NCBI GenBank assembly: GCA_002393555.1
Contig: DGSP01000016.1
Coordinates: 1 to 43,682, forward strand
Source: Prevotellaceae bacterium UBA4359
GTDB lineage: Bacteria; Bacteroidota; Bacteroidia; Bacteroidales; Bacteroidaceae
Direction: 5' to 3'
DNA length: 43,682 bases
Shown: positions 7,617 to 15,781 of the stretch, one piece after another
Layout of the letters: each line of letters opens with the position of its first letter
Position numbering within the stretch: the first letter of the stretch is position 1
Notes under the pieces: model-generated
Databases searched by the model: none
Told to the model about the DNA's origin: nothing
What the model saw: only the letters and a program-made list of their open reading frames with translations
Translations under genes and position numbers: made by a program

Positions 7617-10600
7617 CTACGCTTTAACACTCTTCCTTCTGATGTCGGCATCGGCAAGCAAGGAGAACTTAGAACCAAACCCAACCTTACTCTCCACACC
7701 CAGTTCGAGTTCCATGCCATCAGCCAATTTCTTGGCCACATTCAGGCCCAATCCCAAACCCGGAATGAAGCCATTATCCTTCCAGAAGAGTCCGAAGGCT
7801 ATTTCCTGTTTTTCCTTCGGGATGCCACAACCCGTATCTTCCACATAAAATTCAGCCTTATCACTGTTCAGGTGGTAGGACAAGCCGATGACAATAACGC
7901 CCTGCTCCGTAAACTTAATAGCATTGCTAATCATCTGATTCAGAATGTACTTCACTCGTTCACGGTCATTATTGATGATAATGCCAGACAGCACAGCCAC
8001 CACGTGCAGAGTCACATTCTTCGGAATCAAGTCTTGCCATTCTTGCCCCACTTCTTTCACCAATTCTATAGCATCAAAATCATTCTTCACATATTGGATG
8101 CGTCCACTCTCAATGCGTGAGAACATCAAGATATTCTCTATCATGGCAGAGAGGCTGGTGTTGTTAGCCTTGATAATCTTGGCATACTCAGCCATCTCCT
8201 CTGGAGTGAACGAGTCGGCAGGCATGCTCACCATCACATCGCTGAAACCCACCACAGCATTCAGCGGAGTGCGAATCTCATGGCTGATAGTGGTAAGGAA
8301 GTCTTCCTTCTGCCTTGCCTCTTCAGCCAGATTCATAGCCTTGCGCAAGTCTTCCTCATACTTTTTGGTTTCATCTATATTAATAAGAATACCCTCCACA
8401 TTCTTGCGACCCGTTTTGTTGTCATAGATGACGACAAAGCGCAACTGCCACCACCGATAGATGCCATCACGTTCCACGTCGCAATATATCTCATAACTGT
8501 GAGAACCAGCAATGTCGATAGCCTGTCTGATGAGCGGAATGTCCGACGCATAGTCGGGATGCACATAACTGATGATTTCCTTCACCTTCGCCTCACTTCG
8601 CACATTGTGGCTATCGGCACCGTGCAAAGCCATGTTGCGCAGTTCCGAACGGTGCTTCACTCCCTCCATCAGTTCCTGTGACGTGCGGGTCTTCCACGCC
8701 ACCAGCACAAGCAGAATGGCAAAAGCCGCAGCAAGAAACACCAGCGTGATGACCGTCCATGTACCGTAGGTCAACAAAGGCATCACCTCCTCTTGCGGTG
8801 CACCCACAATATTGAAGCGGTCCTTATAGTCATCATACTCCAGCCCGAGCATCTTCATCGCCTGATAATCCATGTAGAGCGCCTTCTCATGAGTCATGCC
8901 GACAAAAGAAGCCAAGTCAGCCCCATTCAATATGTCGGAAGCCACTTGTGCCAAATCCTGCCCCACCGTCTTGTAACTGGCAAAATAGCCACACAAGTAC
9001 CTCCCGTCGCCATCGGCAAAACCAGCCTTCACAGCCGTGAACTGAGGCCGTCCCGTCTTGTTGGCGATGGAAGAACTGAAGATGTCCCTCTTCACCGCCA
9101 CCGACGGATAAAGCCACGAGTGAATGTAGATGCGGCGCAAATTGGCATACCCCTCTTCCGTGTCGTAGCGGCCAGCAGTGTTGTGTTCAGGCGACTCTGA
9201 CGAATACACCAGCACCATCACACTGTCGCGCCACTCGTTGTAGAACTGCTCATCTCTCTGCACCTCAATGTGGAAGTCCGAGTTATCCATGTAGGGAGGT
9301 CGCGCGATGGCCGCCCTCAGTTCCTTGCGGATGAGCGAGTCCTGCTTGAAATAGTCCAGTTCAATCTCCACACAGTTCTTCCCGCTCATCTCCACAGCCA
9401 GGTTGATGTTGGTACAATAGTCTATCGGGTCGCTGATAACCACGATGTTGTTGTGCCGGCGAATCTTCTCCCACTCCGGGTGATGCACTCCGCCAAAGAC
9501 AATCGGCACACCACTCAGTTCCTTCACCATGCCCCGCTCCTGCCACTGCAAGAAGTCAGAGGCAGCACGGTCGCCCTCGGTCAACACCACATCGGGTGTC
9601 CAGCCGTTACTCTTCAGCGAATCCTGAATGGTCAGATGCTTCTCTTCGGTATTTTCGGCAGGATTGCTCAAGTCGAGATACACATGGCGCATATCCACAT
9701 TGATGCCATTCGCCGTGAAAGTTTCCAGCATGCAGTCGTTAAAATCTCTATACGGATGGTAATCACGCTCATAACTATGAAACACCAGCACCTTCGCACT
9801 CTTCAGTCCACCAGCCGACCGCGATAGACACGACGACGGCAGCACCAAGCCCGCACACAGCATCAGCCCCACCACCAGGCACTGCACATAGCGCGAGAGG
9901 CGGAAGAAGAACTTGCTCCCCTTGCCCTGTTCGCTCTCCACCCCTATCGTGCCGCCCTGCTTCTCTATGATGGTCTTGCTGATGTTCAGTCCAAGTCCCG
10001 TTCCGTGGTCGGTCTCGTTCACCTTCGTGTAGCGTTCAAACAACCTGCTCTGCTTTTCGGGAGCCACACCAATGCCCGTGTCCCTCACATACACCTCTAC
10101 CAGTTCTCCACCTTCTTCCACATACCTCCAGCCGAGCGTCACGCTACCCTCAGCCGTAAATTTGAAGGCATTGCTCAGGAAGTTGTTCACCACCTGCTTC
10201 GTGCGCGTGATGTCAATGTTCAGTTCTGTATCCGGCTCAGCCATTTCAAGGTTGAACTTCAAGTGAGAAGGCGCAATGATGTGGTTCGTGTTGTAGCACT
10301 CCTGCACCAACTTCTTCACCGACACGGGCTTCTGGATAATCTCCAAGTCACCCGTCTCAATCTGCGCCTTCTGCATCACACTATCAATCATGTTCAGAAT
10401 CATGTCCGTGTTCTGGTGAATGATTTCGCCATACTGCTCCCGCTCCCCCTCTTCAAACACCATGCCCGGAGTGGTCAGCAGCGTGGAGAACCCAGTCACA
10501 GCCCCCAGCGGAGTGCGCAAGTCGTGGCTGATATTAGCCAAGAAATTCTCCTTCAGAGCCACCTCGCTGGCCAGCAACTGCGCCTGTTCCATCTTCTCCT

Positions 10601-12215
10601 CCGTCTCCTTCTTCTGGTCTATGTTCATCAGCAACCCATACAAGCGACCCGTCCTGGCCGCCTCGTCAGTGACCGTATAGGTAACCTCAGTCCAGAACCA
10701 CGACTTTCCTCCGTCGGGACTCATGCGCAACCTGATTACCTTTCTGCCCCGCTGCTCGCGGAATTTCTTCAGAATCTCAAACGATGGCCTGCTGTCCTCA
10801 TGCACCATCCTCTCCAGATCCTCCTCCGTCACACGAGCCGAAGGCAGTTTAAAATGGTCGGCAAACTGCTGAGTCAGCGTAAACACCCCATCGTAATACT
10901 CCCACAGCGTGTCCTTCGGGTCAGAGAACATCAAGTCATGCACCTTCTCCTCATACTGCAACTCCTCCATCAGTTGGTTCTGCCCCCTCTGCTTCCATCT
11001 AATCATCAAGAAGACAATCAGATAAATCACCAGCGAAATCACCACCACAATCACCACAATCTCCACCACAAACAAGACCGGCTGCTCCAGATAGAACGGC
11101 GCATTCACAATGTGGAACTTCGCCTTGTAGGCATTATACGGCACATGCGGAAACACCATCTGCATCGCGTTCCAGTCCAGATGATAATCGCTCGCATGAA
11201 TGCTGATGGGCAACGTGCGTGGCTTTTCCCCCTTCATGATGCGAGCCGCATATCTCACCTGGTCCTCCACCTGCGTCTCCGTGCCAGTGAAGTAGCCACA
11301 GAGGAACCTCGGATTCTCCGGGTCGCCAAACTGCTCCCTGATACAAGTGAACTGCGGCCTGCCCGCATGGTCTATCAGACTATTGCTGAAAATGTCGCAC
11401 TTCACCTGCAGGTGCCACATGGTCGAAGCCCGCTGATAGAAGCGTCCCGTCCTGTCCTTCCCGTCCTCAGCCGTCTCCCCCTCACCCACATTCCTGTAAG
11501 GCTCGGCACACGACACCACATTCACCACAGCCAATCCCGGGAACCTCCGCCCCAGGTACTCCGCATCCAGGTTCCTCACCTTGAAGTCACTATTGTTCAC
11601 AAAACGGCTCGAATCCTGCAGTTCATCCTCAAACTGCGCCCTCAGCCGGTCGTCACCCTCTCCATAGTCCAGTTCAATCACCACATTCTGGCTCCTTCCC
11701 ATCCGCATCAGTTCCTCAATGTTACGCCCCAAGTCGATGCGCGCCTCAAAGCCCGTCATCAGGCTGAACTTCCTCTGCACCGAGTCGCTCAGCAGCGAAT
11801 TCACCCCCGCAAAGACCACTGGCGTGTTCAGGAACACCGAGTCTGGATGCTCCTTCCTCAACAGCCAGTCCACAATCGGGTCATCGTTCAGCAGAATCAC
11901 CTCCGGCTTCCACCGCGCTATGTCCTTAGCATAGCGAGGCCAGTCGAACCTCTCAAACACTTCGGCAGGCCTGCGCACCATGTTCGCATAGATGTGGTGA
12001 ATCTCCACATTATCTATACCGTTCTCGCGGAACGCACGTTCCATCGTCTGCGAAAACAGTTCCTTCTCCTCGCCCACACTATCCCACGAGTGGATGACCA
12101 CCACACTCCGTGGAGGCCCCGATGGCTTGTAGTCGCGCACCTTATTACAAGCCTCCAGAGTCGTCAACACAAAACCCAACAACAGAATGAATTGAGGTAT
12201 CAAAAGTTTTTTCAT
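7617..12215 (-). CDS. Tandem double sensor histidine kinase (two complete kinases in one polypeptide)
   Basis: The 1532-residue frame holds two full sensor kinases end to end. Half one has a signal/lipobox-like N-terminus (TLEAC23), a periplasmic binding-protein-like sensor (about 35-370), a membrane helix (about 381-405), a PAS-like region, HisKA with His564 in NISHDLRTPLG, and HATPase boxes DTGIG (712) and GTGLGLN (738). At about 777-797 a new hydrophobic segment with a second lipobox-like LPSSC796 starts half two: sensor (about 805-1145), helix (about 1152-1175), PAS-like region, His1312 in SHEIRTPLNA, and HATPase boxes DTGCG (1460) and GLGLGLN. The two sensors are paralogous: both contain a GRPQFT...LCGYF motif and a Y..YK..F.IV.AP motif before the helix. 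No receiver domain or response regulator is present nearby. No stop codon separates the halves. Topology is consistent with both kinases in the cytoplasm. A natural fusion or loss of a stop by mutation or sequencing error are both possible. Confidence 0.88.
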   Translation of the reverse strand: MKKLLIPQFILLLGFVLTTLEACNKVRDYKPSGPPRSVVVIHSWDSVGEEKELFSQTMERAFRENGIDNVEIHHIYANMVRRPAEVFERFDWPRYAKDIARWKPEVILLNDDPIVDWLLRKEHPDSVFLNTPVVFAGVNSLLSDSVQRKFSLMTGFEARIDLGRNIEELMRMGRSQNVVIELDYGEGDDRLRAQFEDELQDSSRFVNNSDFKVRNLDAEYLGRRFPGLAVVNVVSCAEPYRNVGEGETAEDGKDRTGRFYQRASTMWHLQVKCDIFSNSLIDHAGRPQFTCIREQFGDPENPRFLCGYFTGTETQVEDQVRYAARIMKGEKPRTLPISIHASDYHLDWNAMQMVFPHVPYNAYKAKFHIVNAPFYLEQPVLFVVEIVVIVVVISLVIYLIVFLMIRWKQRGQNQLMEELQYEEKVHDLMFSDPKDTLWEYYDGVFTLTQQFADHFKLPSARVTEEDLERMVHEDSRPSFEILKKFREQRGRKVIRLRMSPDGGKSWFWTEVTYTVTDEAARTGRLYGLLMNIDQKKETEEKMEQAQLLASEVALKENFLANISHDLRTPLGAVTGFSTLLTTPGMVFEEGEREQYGEIIHQNTDMILNMIDSVMQKAQIETGDLEIIQKPVSVKKLVQECYNTNHIIAPSHLKFNLEMAEPDTELNIDITRTKQVVNNFLSNAFKFTAEGSVTLGWRYVEEGGELVEVYVRDTGIGVAPEKQSRLFERYTKVNETDHGTGLGLNISKTIIEKQGGTIGVESEQGKGSKFFFRLSRYVQCLVVGLMLCAGLVLPSSCLSRSAGGLKSAKVLVFHSYERDYHPYRDFNDCMLETFTANGINVDMRHVYLDLSNPAENTEEKHLTIQDSLKSNGWTPDVVLTEGDRAASDFLQWQERGMVKELSGVPIVFGGVHHPEWEKIRRHNNIVVISDPIDYCTNINLAVEMSGKNCVEIELDYFKQDSLIRKELRAAIARPPYMDNSDFHIEVQRDEQFYNEWRDSVMVLVYSSESPEHNTAGRYDTEEGYANLRRIYIHSWLYPSVAVKRDIFSSSIANKTGRPQFTAVKAGFADGDGRYLCGYFASYKTVGQDLAQVASDILNGADLASFVGMTHEKALYMDYQAMKMLGLEYDDYKDRFNIVGAPQEEVMPLLTYGTWTVITLVFLAAAFAILLVLVAWKTRTSQELMEGVKHRSELRNMALHGADSHNVRSEAKVKEIISYVHPDYASDIPLIRQAIDIAGSHSYEIYCDVERDGIYRWWQLRFVVIYDNKTGRKNVEGILINIDETKKYEEDLRKAMNLAEEARQKEDFLTTISHEIRTPLNAVVGFSDVMVSMPADSFTPEEMAEYAKIIKANNTSLSAMIENILMFSRIESGRIQYVKNDFDAIELVKEVGQEWQDLIPKNVTLHVVAVLSGIIINNDRERVKYILNQMISNAIKFTEQGVIVIGLSYHLNSDKAEFYVEDTGCGIPKEKQEIAFGLFWKDNGFIPGLGLGLNVAKKLADGMELELGVESKVGFGSKFSLLADADIRRKSVKA

Positions 12216-12241
12216 GATGAAATCAGATAAAATTAGCGTTG

Positions 12242-12249
12242 CAAAAGTA
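12242..12249 (-). promoter_or_regulatory. -7 element of the double-kinase operon
   Basis: On the minus strand TACTTTTG matches TAnnTTTG and lies 26 bases upstream of the kinase ATG. A TGG rather than TTG occurs at roughly the -33 distance. Confidence 0.6.
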
Positions 12250-12302
12250 CAAAAAAGTTATATATTCACCCATCTTTCACGAAGAAAAATACAAAAAAGC
12301 AT

Positions 12303-14120
12303 TTATTTCGGCTTTTCGGATGGAGGTATCTGAAGGGGCAGATTGTCACGTCGCGCCTCAATGTGCGGCGACATGATTTCCACGCCCGCCCCATGGAAGT
12401 GGTCAAGGATGTTGGCATGAAGAGCCGAATAGACAGCAGGCAGCGTTCTGGCCCTGTCCGTATATCCGTTGATTTCATACTCCACATAGAAGTCGTCGAG
12501 CGAAGTGACACGCACGTATGGCTTCGGGTGCTTCTTGATGCCGTCGGTGGCCTCAGCCGCTTCGAGCAGGAGACGTTCAATCTTCTTCCACGGCTCGTCA
12601 TAGCCAATGGTGATTTTCGTGTGGACAATCACTCCATAGCGATGGGCCGACGAAGAGAAATTAGAGGTCTGCGAACTCATCATGTTCGAGTTCGGAATGG
12701 TGACAATCTCGTTCTTCCGAGTGCGCACCCGAGTGACCAGCATCGACTTCTCCACCACCTCACCCTCTACGTCGCCAAAGCGGATGTAGTCGCCAATGTG
12801 GAAAGGGCGCATGTAGGTCATCACCAGCCCCGCCATCACATTGCCCACGATAGAAGTGGAACCCAGCGAGACAATCAAGCCTATGAAGACCGACACCCCT
12901 TGGAAGACCTCCGAGTTGGAACTGGGCAGCAAGGGCCAAATCATCACCAGCATGAACGAATAGAGGAGCACCCTCAGAACGGTGTAGGTCGGCATGGCCC
13001 AGTCGGCATAGAAGCCATTGATTTTCAGTTTGCCAGAGCCAATCTCGTCGGCAAAGTAGCGAACGGCCTTAAGCAAATAGCGGAAGCAGAAAATGATGAC
13101 GATAATTTTGAAGAGGTCGGGCAGATAGTTCACCACCGAGATGAAGATGTCCTTCAGCGGACTCCACAGATAGCCAAAGACGGTGTAGGTGAGCGTTTTG
13201 GTTTCGGGAATGACCGAGAAGAGCAGCGGAATGGAGATGAGCAATTGGAGCAGCACCATCATCAGGCGAACCGCGTTGAGCAGCATGATGATGGCCACCC
13301 CCACCCTGCGCCGGTCGAGCAGGGTGTAATCCTTGATGCTGATGGGCCTGATGTTGCGCAGCAAGATGCGCGTCAGCCTGAATTTCCAGCGGCGGAAAAT
13401 CCAGTTCGTCACCAGAATCAGAATCACCTGCACCAGAACGATGAGTGCCACCAGACCAAAAGATTTCATCTTCTGCCGAAGGCCGTAAGCCTCATGCAGT
13501 TCCTTCACCTTCTTGCCGATAATCTCGCAATAGCGGTTGGCCAACTCCATGCGGTCTGTATTGTTCCAGAGGGCATCGAGATGGGTCACACTGAGGATGA
13601 CCGTTTCGCCAGCCATCACGTCGGACGACTCTTCGCTGTCAAACACATAGATGGAATCGGTGAAAAGTTTGAGGCTCTTTCCCACCTCCAGAATCCGTTT
13701 CTGCGCTGCTTTCGTCCGGGCTTCGGGCTGCATGCCGCCTTTCCGTGCATAGATGACCAGCAGCGTGTCGCCCTCCACCACGAGCGGCGACCCCTGTGTG
13801 ACCTGGCGAAGGGAGTCGATGCGCTGACGACGCGTCGCCTCGCGCAACGAGTCCTCACGGGCATCTGCCCCACTCTTCTCCAGTTGCTCCTGCATCAAGA
13901 TGCCCTGCAGTTTCAGTTCCTGAATCTGATGGCGCAACTCGCGGGTGACAGAATCATTTGCCGCCATGATGGAGTCCATCTCCGACATGCGGGACACACC
14001 TGACACTTCCACACCAACAGACTCTTCAGCCCTTTCATCTTCCCTCTCCTGAGCGAATCCGGCCGAAGCAATCACAATGGCTGCCCACAACATCAGGCAA
14101 CGCATATATATTTTTCTCAT
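12303..14120 (-). CDS. Mechanosensitive ion channel family protein (MscS type)
   Basis: This 605-residue envelope protein releases solutes when membrane tension rises. It has a signal peptide (1-23, cleavage near GFA-Q), a periplasmic part rich in coiled-coil-like heptads (about 40-125) and a further periplasmic region to about 205. About five membrane helices follow, and then the MscS core. The pore helix and beta domain are recognisable in LIVSLGSTSIVGNVMAGLV, MRPFHIGDYIRFGDVEGEV and TIPNSNMM. The C-terminal cytoplasmic domain runs to the end. It is much longer than the roughly 290-residue E. coli MscS and resembles the larger MscK-like architecture on a smaller scale. It has its own promoter at 14153-14160 and is separated from the kinase gene by 87 bases that carry the kinase promoter. 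Confidence 0.9.
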   Translation of the reverse strand: MRKIYMRCLMLWAAIVIASAGFAQEREDERAEESVGVEVSGVSRMSEMDSIMAANDSVTRELRHQIQELKLQGILMQEQLEKSGADAREDSLREATRRQRIDSLRQVTQGSPLVVEGDTLLVIYARKGGMQPEARTKAAQKRILEVGKSLKLFTDSIYVFDSEESSDVMAGETVILSVTHLDALWNNTDRMELANRYCEIIGKKVKELHEAYGLRQKMKSFGLVALIVLVQVILILVTNWIFRRWKFRLTRILLRNIRPISIKDYTLLDRRRVGVAIIMLLNAVRLMMVLLQLLISIPLLFSVIPETKTLTYTVFGYLWSPLKDIFISVVNYLPDLFKIIVIIFCFRYLLKAVRYFADEIGSGKLKINGFYADWAMPTYTVLRVLLYSFMLVMIWPLLPSSNSEVFQGVSVFIGLIVSLGSTSIVGNVMAGLVMTYMRPFHIGDYIRFGDVEGEVVEKSMLVTRVRTRKNEIVTIPNSNMMSSQTSNFSSSAHRYGVIVHTKITIGYDEPWKKIERLLLEAAEATDGIKKHPKPYVRVTSLDDFYVEYEINGYTDRARTLPAVYSALHANILDHFHGAGVEIMSPHIEARRDNLPLQIPPSEKPK

Positions 14121-14152
14121 ACAGGTTTGTGCTTAGTAAAAGATTATTTGTG

Positions 14153-14160
14153 CAAAGATA
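14153..14160 (-). promoter_or_regulatory. -7 element of the mscS-like gene
   Basis: On the minus strand TATCTTTG is a perfect TAnnTTTG and lies 32 bases upstream of the ATG at 14120. A TTG occurs about 16-17 bases further upstream. Confidence 0.65.
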
Positions 14161-14311
14161 AAGCAATTTTGTAAAACAACGAAAAAAAAGGAGAAAAAAA
14201 ATGATGATTCGCAATCACACCCCCCACAAAAAAGTCATCGGTCTTGAAAACAACGTCCTTTTTGTGAGCCTCCGAGACCGCACGAAATTGGTCAAAATGT
14301 ACTTGCCCGTA

Positions 14312-14396
14312 GCCTCAAAATCGATGTGACTCACACCTATGAGAGGGGTGTGACTCACACCTATGGTAGGGGTGTGACTCACACCTGTTTTGAGGC
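14312..14396 (-). repeat. Triple 24-bp tandem repeat of a palindrome enclosed by a 9-bp inverted repeat
   Basis: Nearly three copies of a 24-bp unit begin at 14325, 14349 and 14373. Each holds the dyad GGTGTGACTCACACC, in which 7-bp arms pair around a central C (the first copy has GATGTGA). The array is enclosed by GCCTCAAAA (14312-14320) and its complement TTTTGAGGC (14388-14396). It starts just beyond the MATE stop codon, so in the minus transcript it could fold into three hairpins closed by an outer stem. There is no T-run after it, so it is not a standard terminator. A clustered operator is the other option. Confidence 0.75.
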
Positions 14397-14409
14397 ATTT
14401 TGGGGTTGG

Positions 14410-15717
14410 TCATTTTGTACGATTGGGCCAAATCTTCTTCCGCATCAGTGTTTGCACGACACCCCTTGTGGTCAAATACACGACAAAAGCCACCCACAAA
14501 CCATGATTGCCCCACAGCGGAACCAGCACCACATAGAGCATGAAGAACACCGCCATGCCCGAAGCCATCGAGATGAGCATCCCCTTGGTGGCCGTGGCAC
14601 CGATGTAGATGCCGTCCCAAATGAACGCTGCCATGCCGCAGAGCGGAAAAAGGAGTGTCCAAGGCTGATACACCTGCAGGGCCGCTATCACGGCTGCATC
14701 ATCGGTCAGCATTGCCAAGAAAGGCTTTCCGCCCAGCAGATAGGCTACGGTGAAGAGTGCCGCCACGCCCCATCCCCAACGGAAGAGCCGACTGACCGTC
14801 TCGTTGTAGATGCCACGCATTCGCCCCCCGATGGCCTTGCCCACCATTGCCTCGCCGGCAAAGGCAAACCCGTCCATGATGTAACTGTAGAGCGTGAAGA
14901 GTTGCATCAGCAGCGTGTTCACTGCCAACTCAACGTCACCCTGCTTGGCACCAGCCGCAATGAAGAAGAAGTGGACCAGAATCAGGCAGCAGGTACGCAG
15001 GAAGATGTCCTTGTTCAGCATGAAGAACTTCTGGAGCGAGGCTTTCGTCAGCACCATTTTTCTTTCAAAAAACTTTTTCAGTCTCAGATAGTTACGAGCC
15101 ATCAACCAGAGCGTCACAGCAAGCCCTATATACTGGGCCAGCACCGTACCCATCGCCACTCCTTCTATCCGCATTCCACACACATACACCAGCACGAGAC
15201 TCACCGTGATGTTGGCCACATTCTGAATGATAGCCACCGCCATTGGTATCCAGGTGTTCTGCATGCCCACACACCAGCCCGTCAGCACAAAGAGCGACAA
15301 CGCCGCTGGCGCACCCCATATACATATATTAAAATAAATGCGCGTGTAGGCTGCCACCTCCTCCGACGGCATGATGACGGCAAGTGCCAACTCCCTCAGC
15401 GGCACCTGCACACACAGCATGGCCGTCGAGATGACACAGGCCACAAACAAGGCTCGCAGCAGGACACTGACCACCTCCGTCAGGTTGCGCGCCCCAAAAG
15501 CCTGCGATGTCATGCCGCTTGTGCCCATGCGCAGGAAGGCAAACATCCAGTAGATGATGTTGAACAGCATGCCGCCCACGGCGATGGCACCGATGTAGGC
15601 AGCCGAGCCGAGATGGCCCGTGATGGCCACATCGACCAGTCCCAGCAGTGGCACCGTGATGTTCGACACGATGCTCGGCAAGGAAAGATAAAGGATTTGT
15701 TTGTCGCGAAGATTCAT
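14410..15717 (-). CDS. MATE family efflux transporter
   Basis: This inner-membrane protein of 435 residues has about twelve hydrophobic segments in two similar halves, typical of MATE/DinF cation-coupled exporters of drugs or metabolites. The N-terminal half shows LSLPSIVSNITVPLLGLVD, and GTSGMTSQAFGARN is the usual first-half signature. The ATG at 15717 (MNLRDKQILYL) was chosen because the frame upstream of it overlaps the strong hairpin at 15729-15774 and the preceding gene. It is the last gene of a minus-strand unit after the secreted protein and the FAD oxidoreductase. The transport substrate cannot be read from the sequence. Confidence 0.9.
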   Translation of the reverse strand: MNLRDKQILYLSLPSIVSNITVPLLGLVDVAITGHLGSAAYIGAIAVGGMLFNIIYWMFAFLRMGTSGMTSQAFGARNLTEVVSVLLRALFVACVISTAMLCVQVPLRELALAVIMPSEEVAAYTRIYFNICIWGAPAALSLFVLTGWCVGMQNTWIPMAVAIIQNVANITVSLVLVYVCGMRIEGVAMGTVLAQYIGLAVTLWLMARNYLRLKKFFERKMVLTKASLQKFFMLNKDIFLRTCCLILVHFFFIAAGAKQGDVELAVNTLLMQLFTLYSYIMDGFAFAGEAMVGKAIGGRMRGIYNETVSRLFRWGWGVAALFTVAYLLGGKPFLAMLTDDAAVIAALQVYQPWTLLFPLCGMAAFIWDGIYIGATATKGMLISMASGMAVFFMLYVVLVPLWGNHGLWVAFVVYLTTRGVVQTLMRKKIWPNRTK

Positions 15718-15728
15718 AAGCACATAAG

Positions 15729-15774
15729 AATCGTAGCCGAAGAGTACGGCATGGCGTACCCCTCGGCTACGATT
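15729..15774 (-). promoter_or_regulatory. Long RNA hairpin between FAD-oxidoreductase and MATE genes
   Basis: The arms ATCGTAGCCGA and TCGGCTACGAT are exact complements, and the pairing continues inward through GGGGTACG against CGTACTCT. In the minus-strand transcript this gives a continuous 20-bp stem with a 6-base loop, counting two G-U pairs. In the plus-strand RNA those two positions are C-A mismatches, so the structure favours the mRNA of this unit. It begins 7 bases after the oxidoreductase stop and ends 11 bases before the MATE ATG. No T-run follows, so attenuation, processing or a translation block is as likely as termination. Confidence 0.75.
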
Positions 15775-15781
15775 GAACCAA

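Noticed and set aside
10005..12230. Long open frame on the plus strand opposite the double kinase (741 codons)
   Set aside because: It is the antisense shadow of a well-supported gene. Its translation is rich in His, Arg and Leu with no domain, and it has no start signals.
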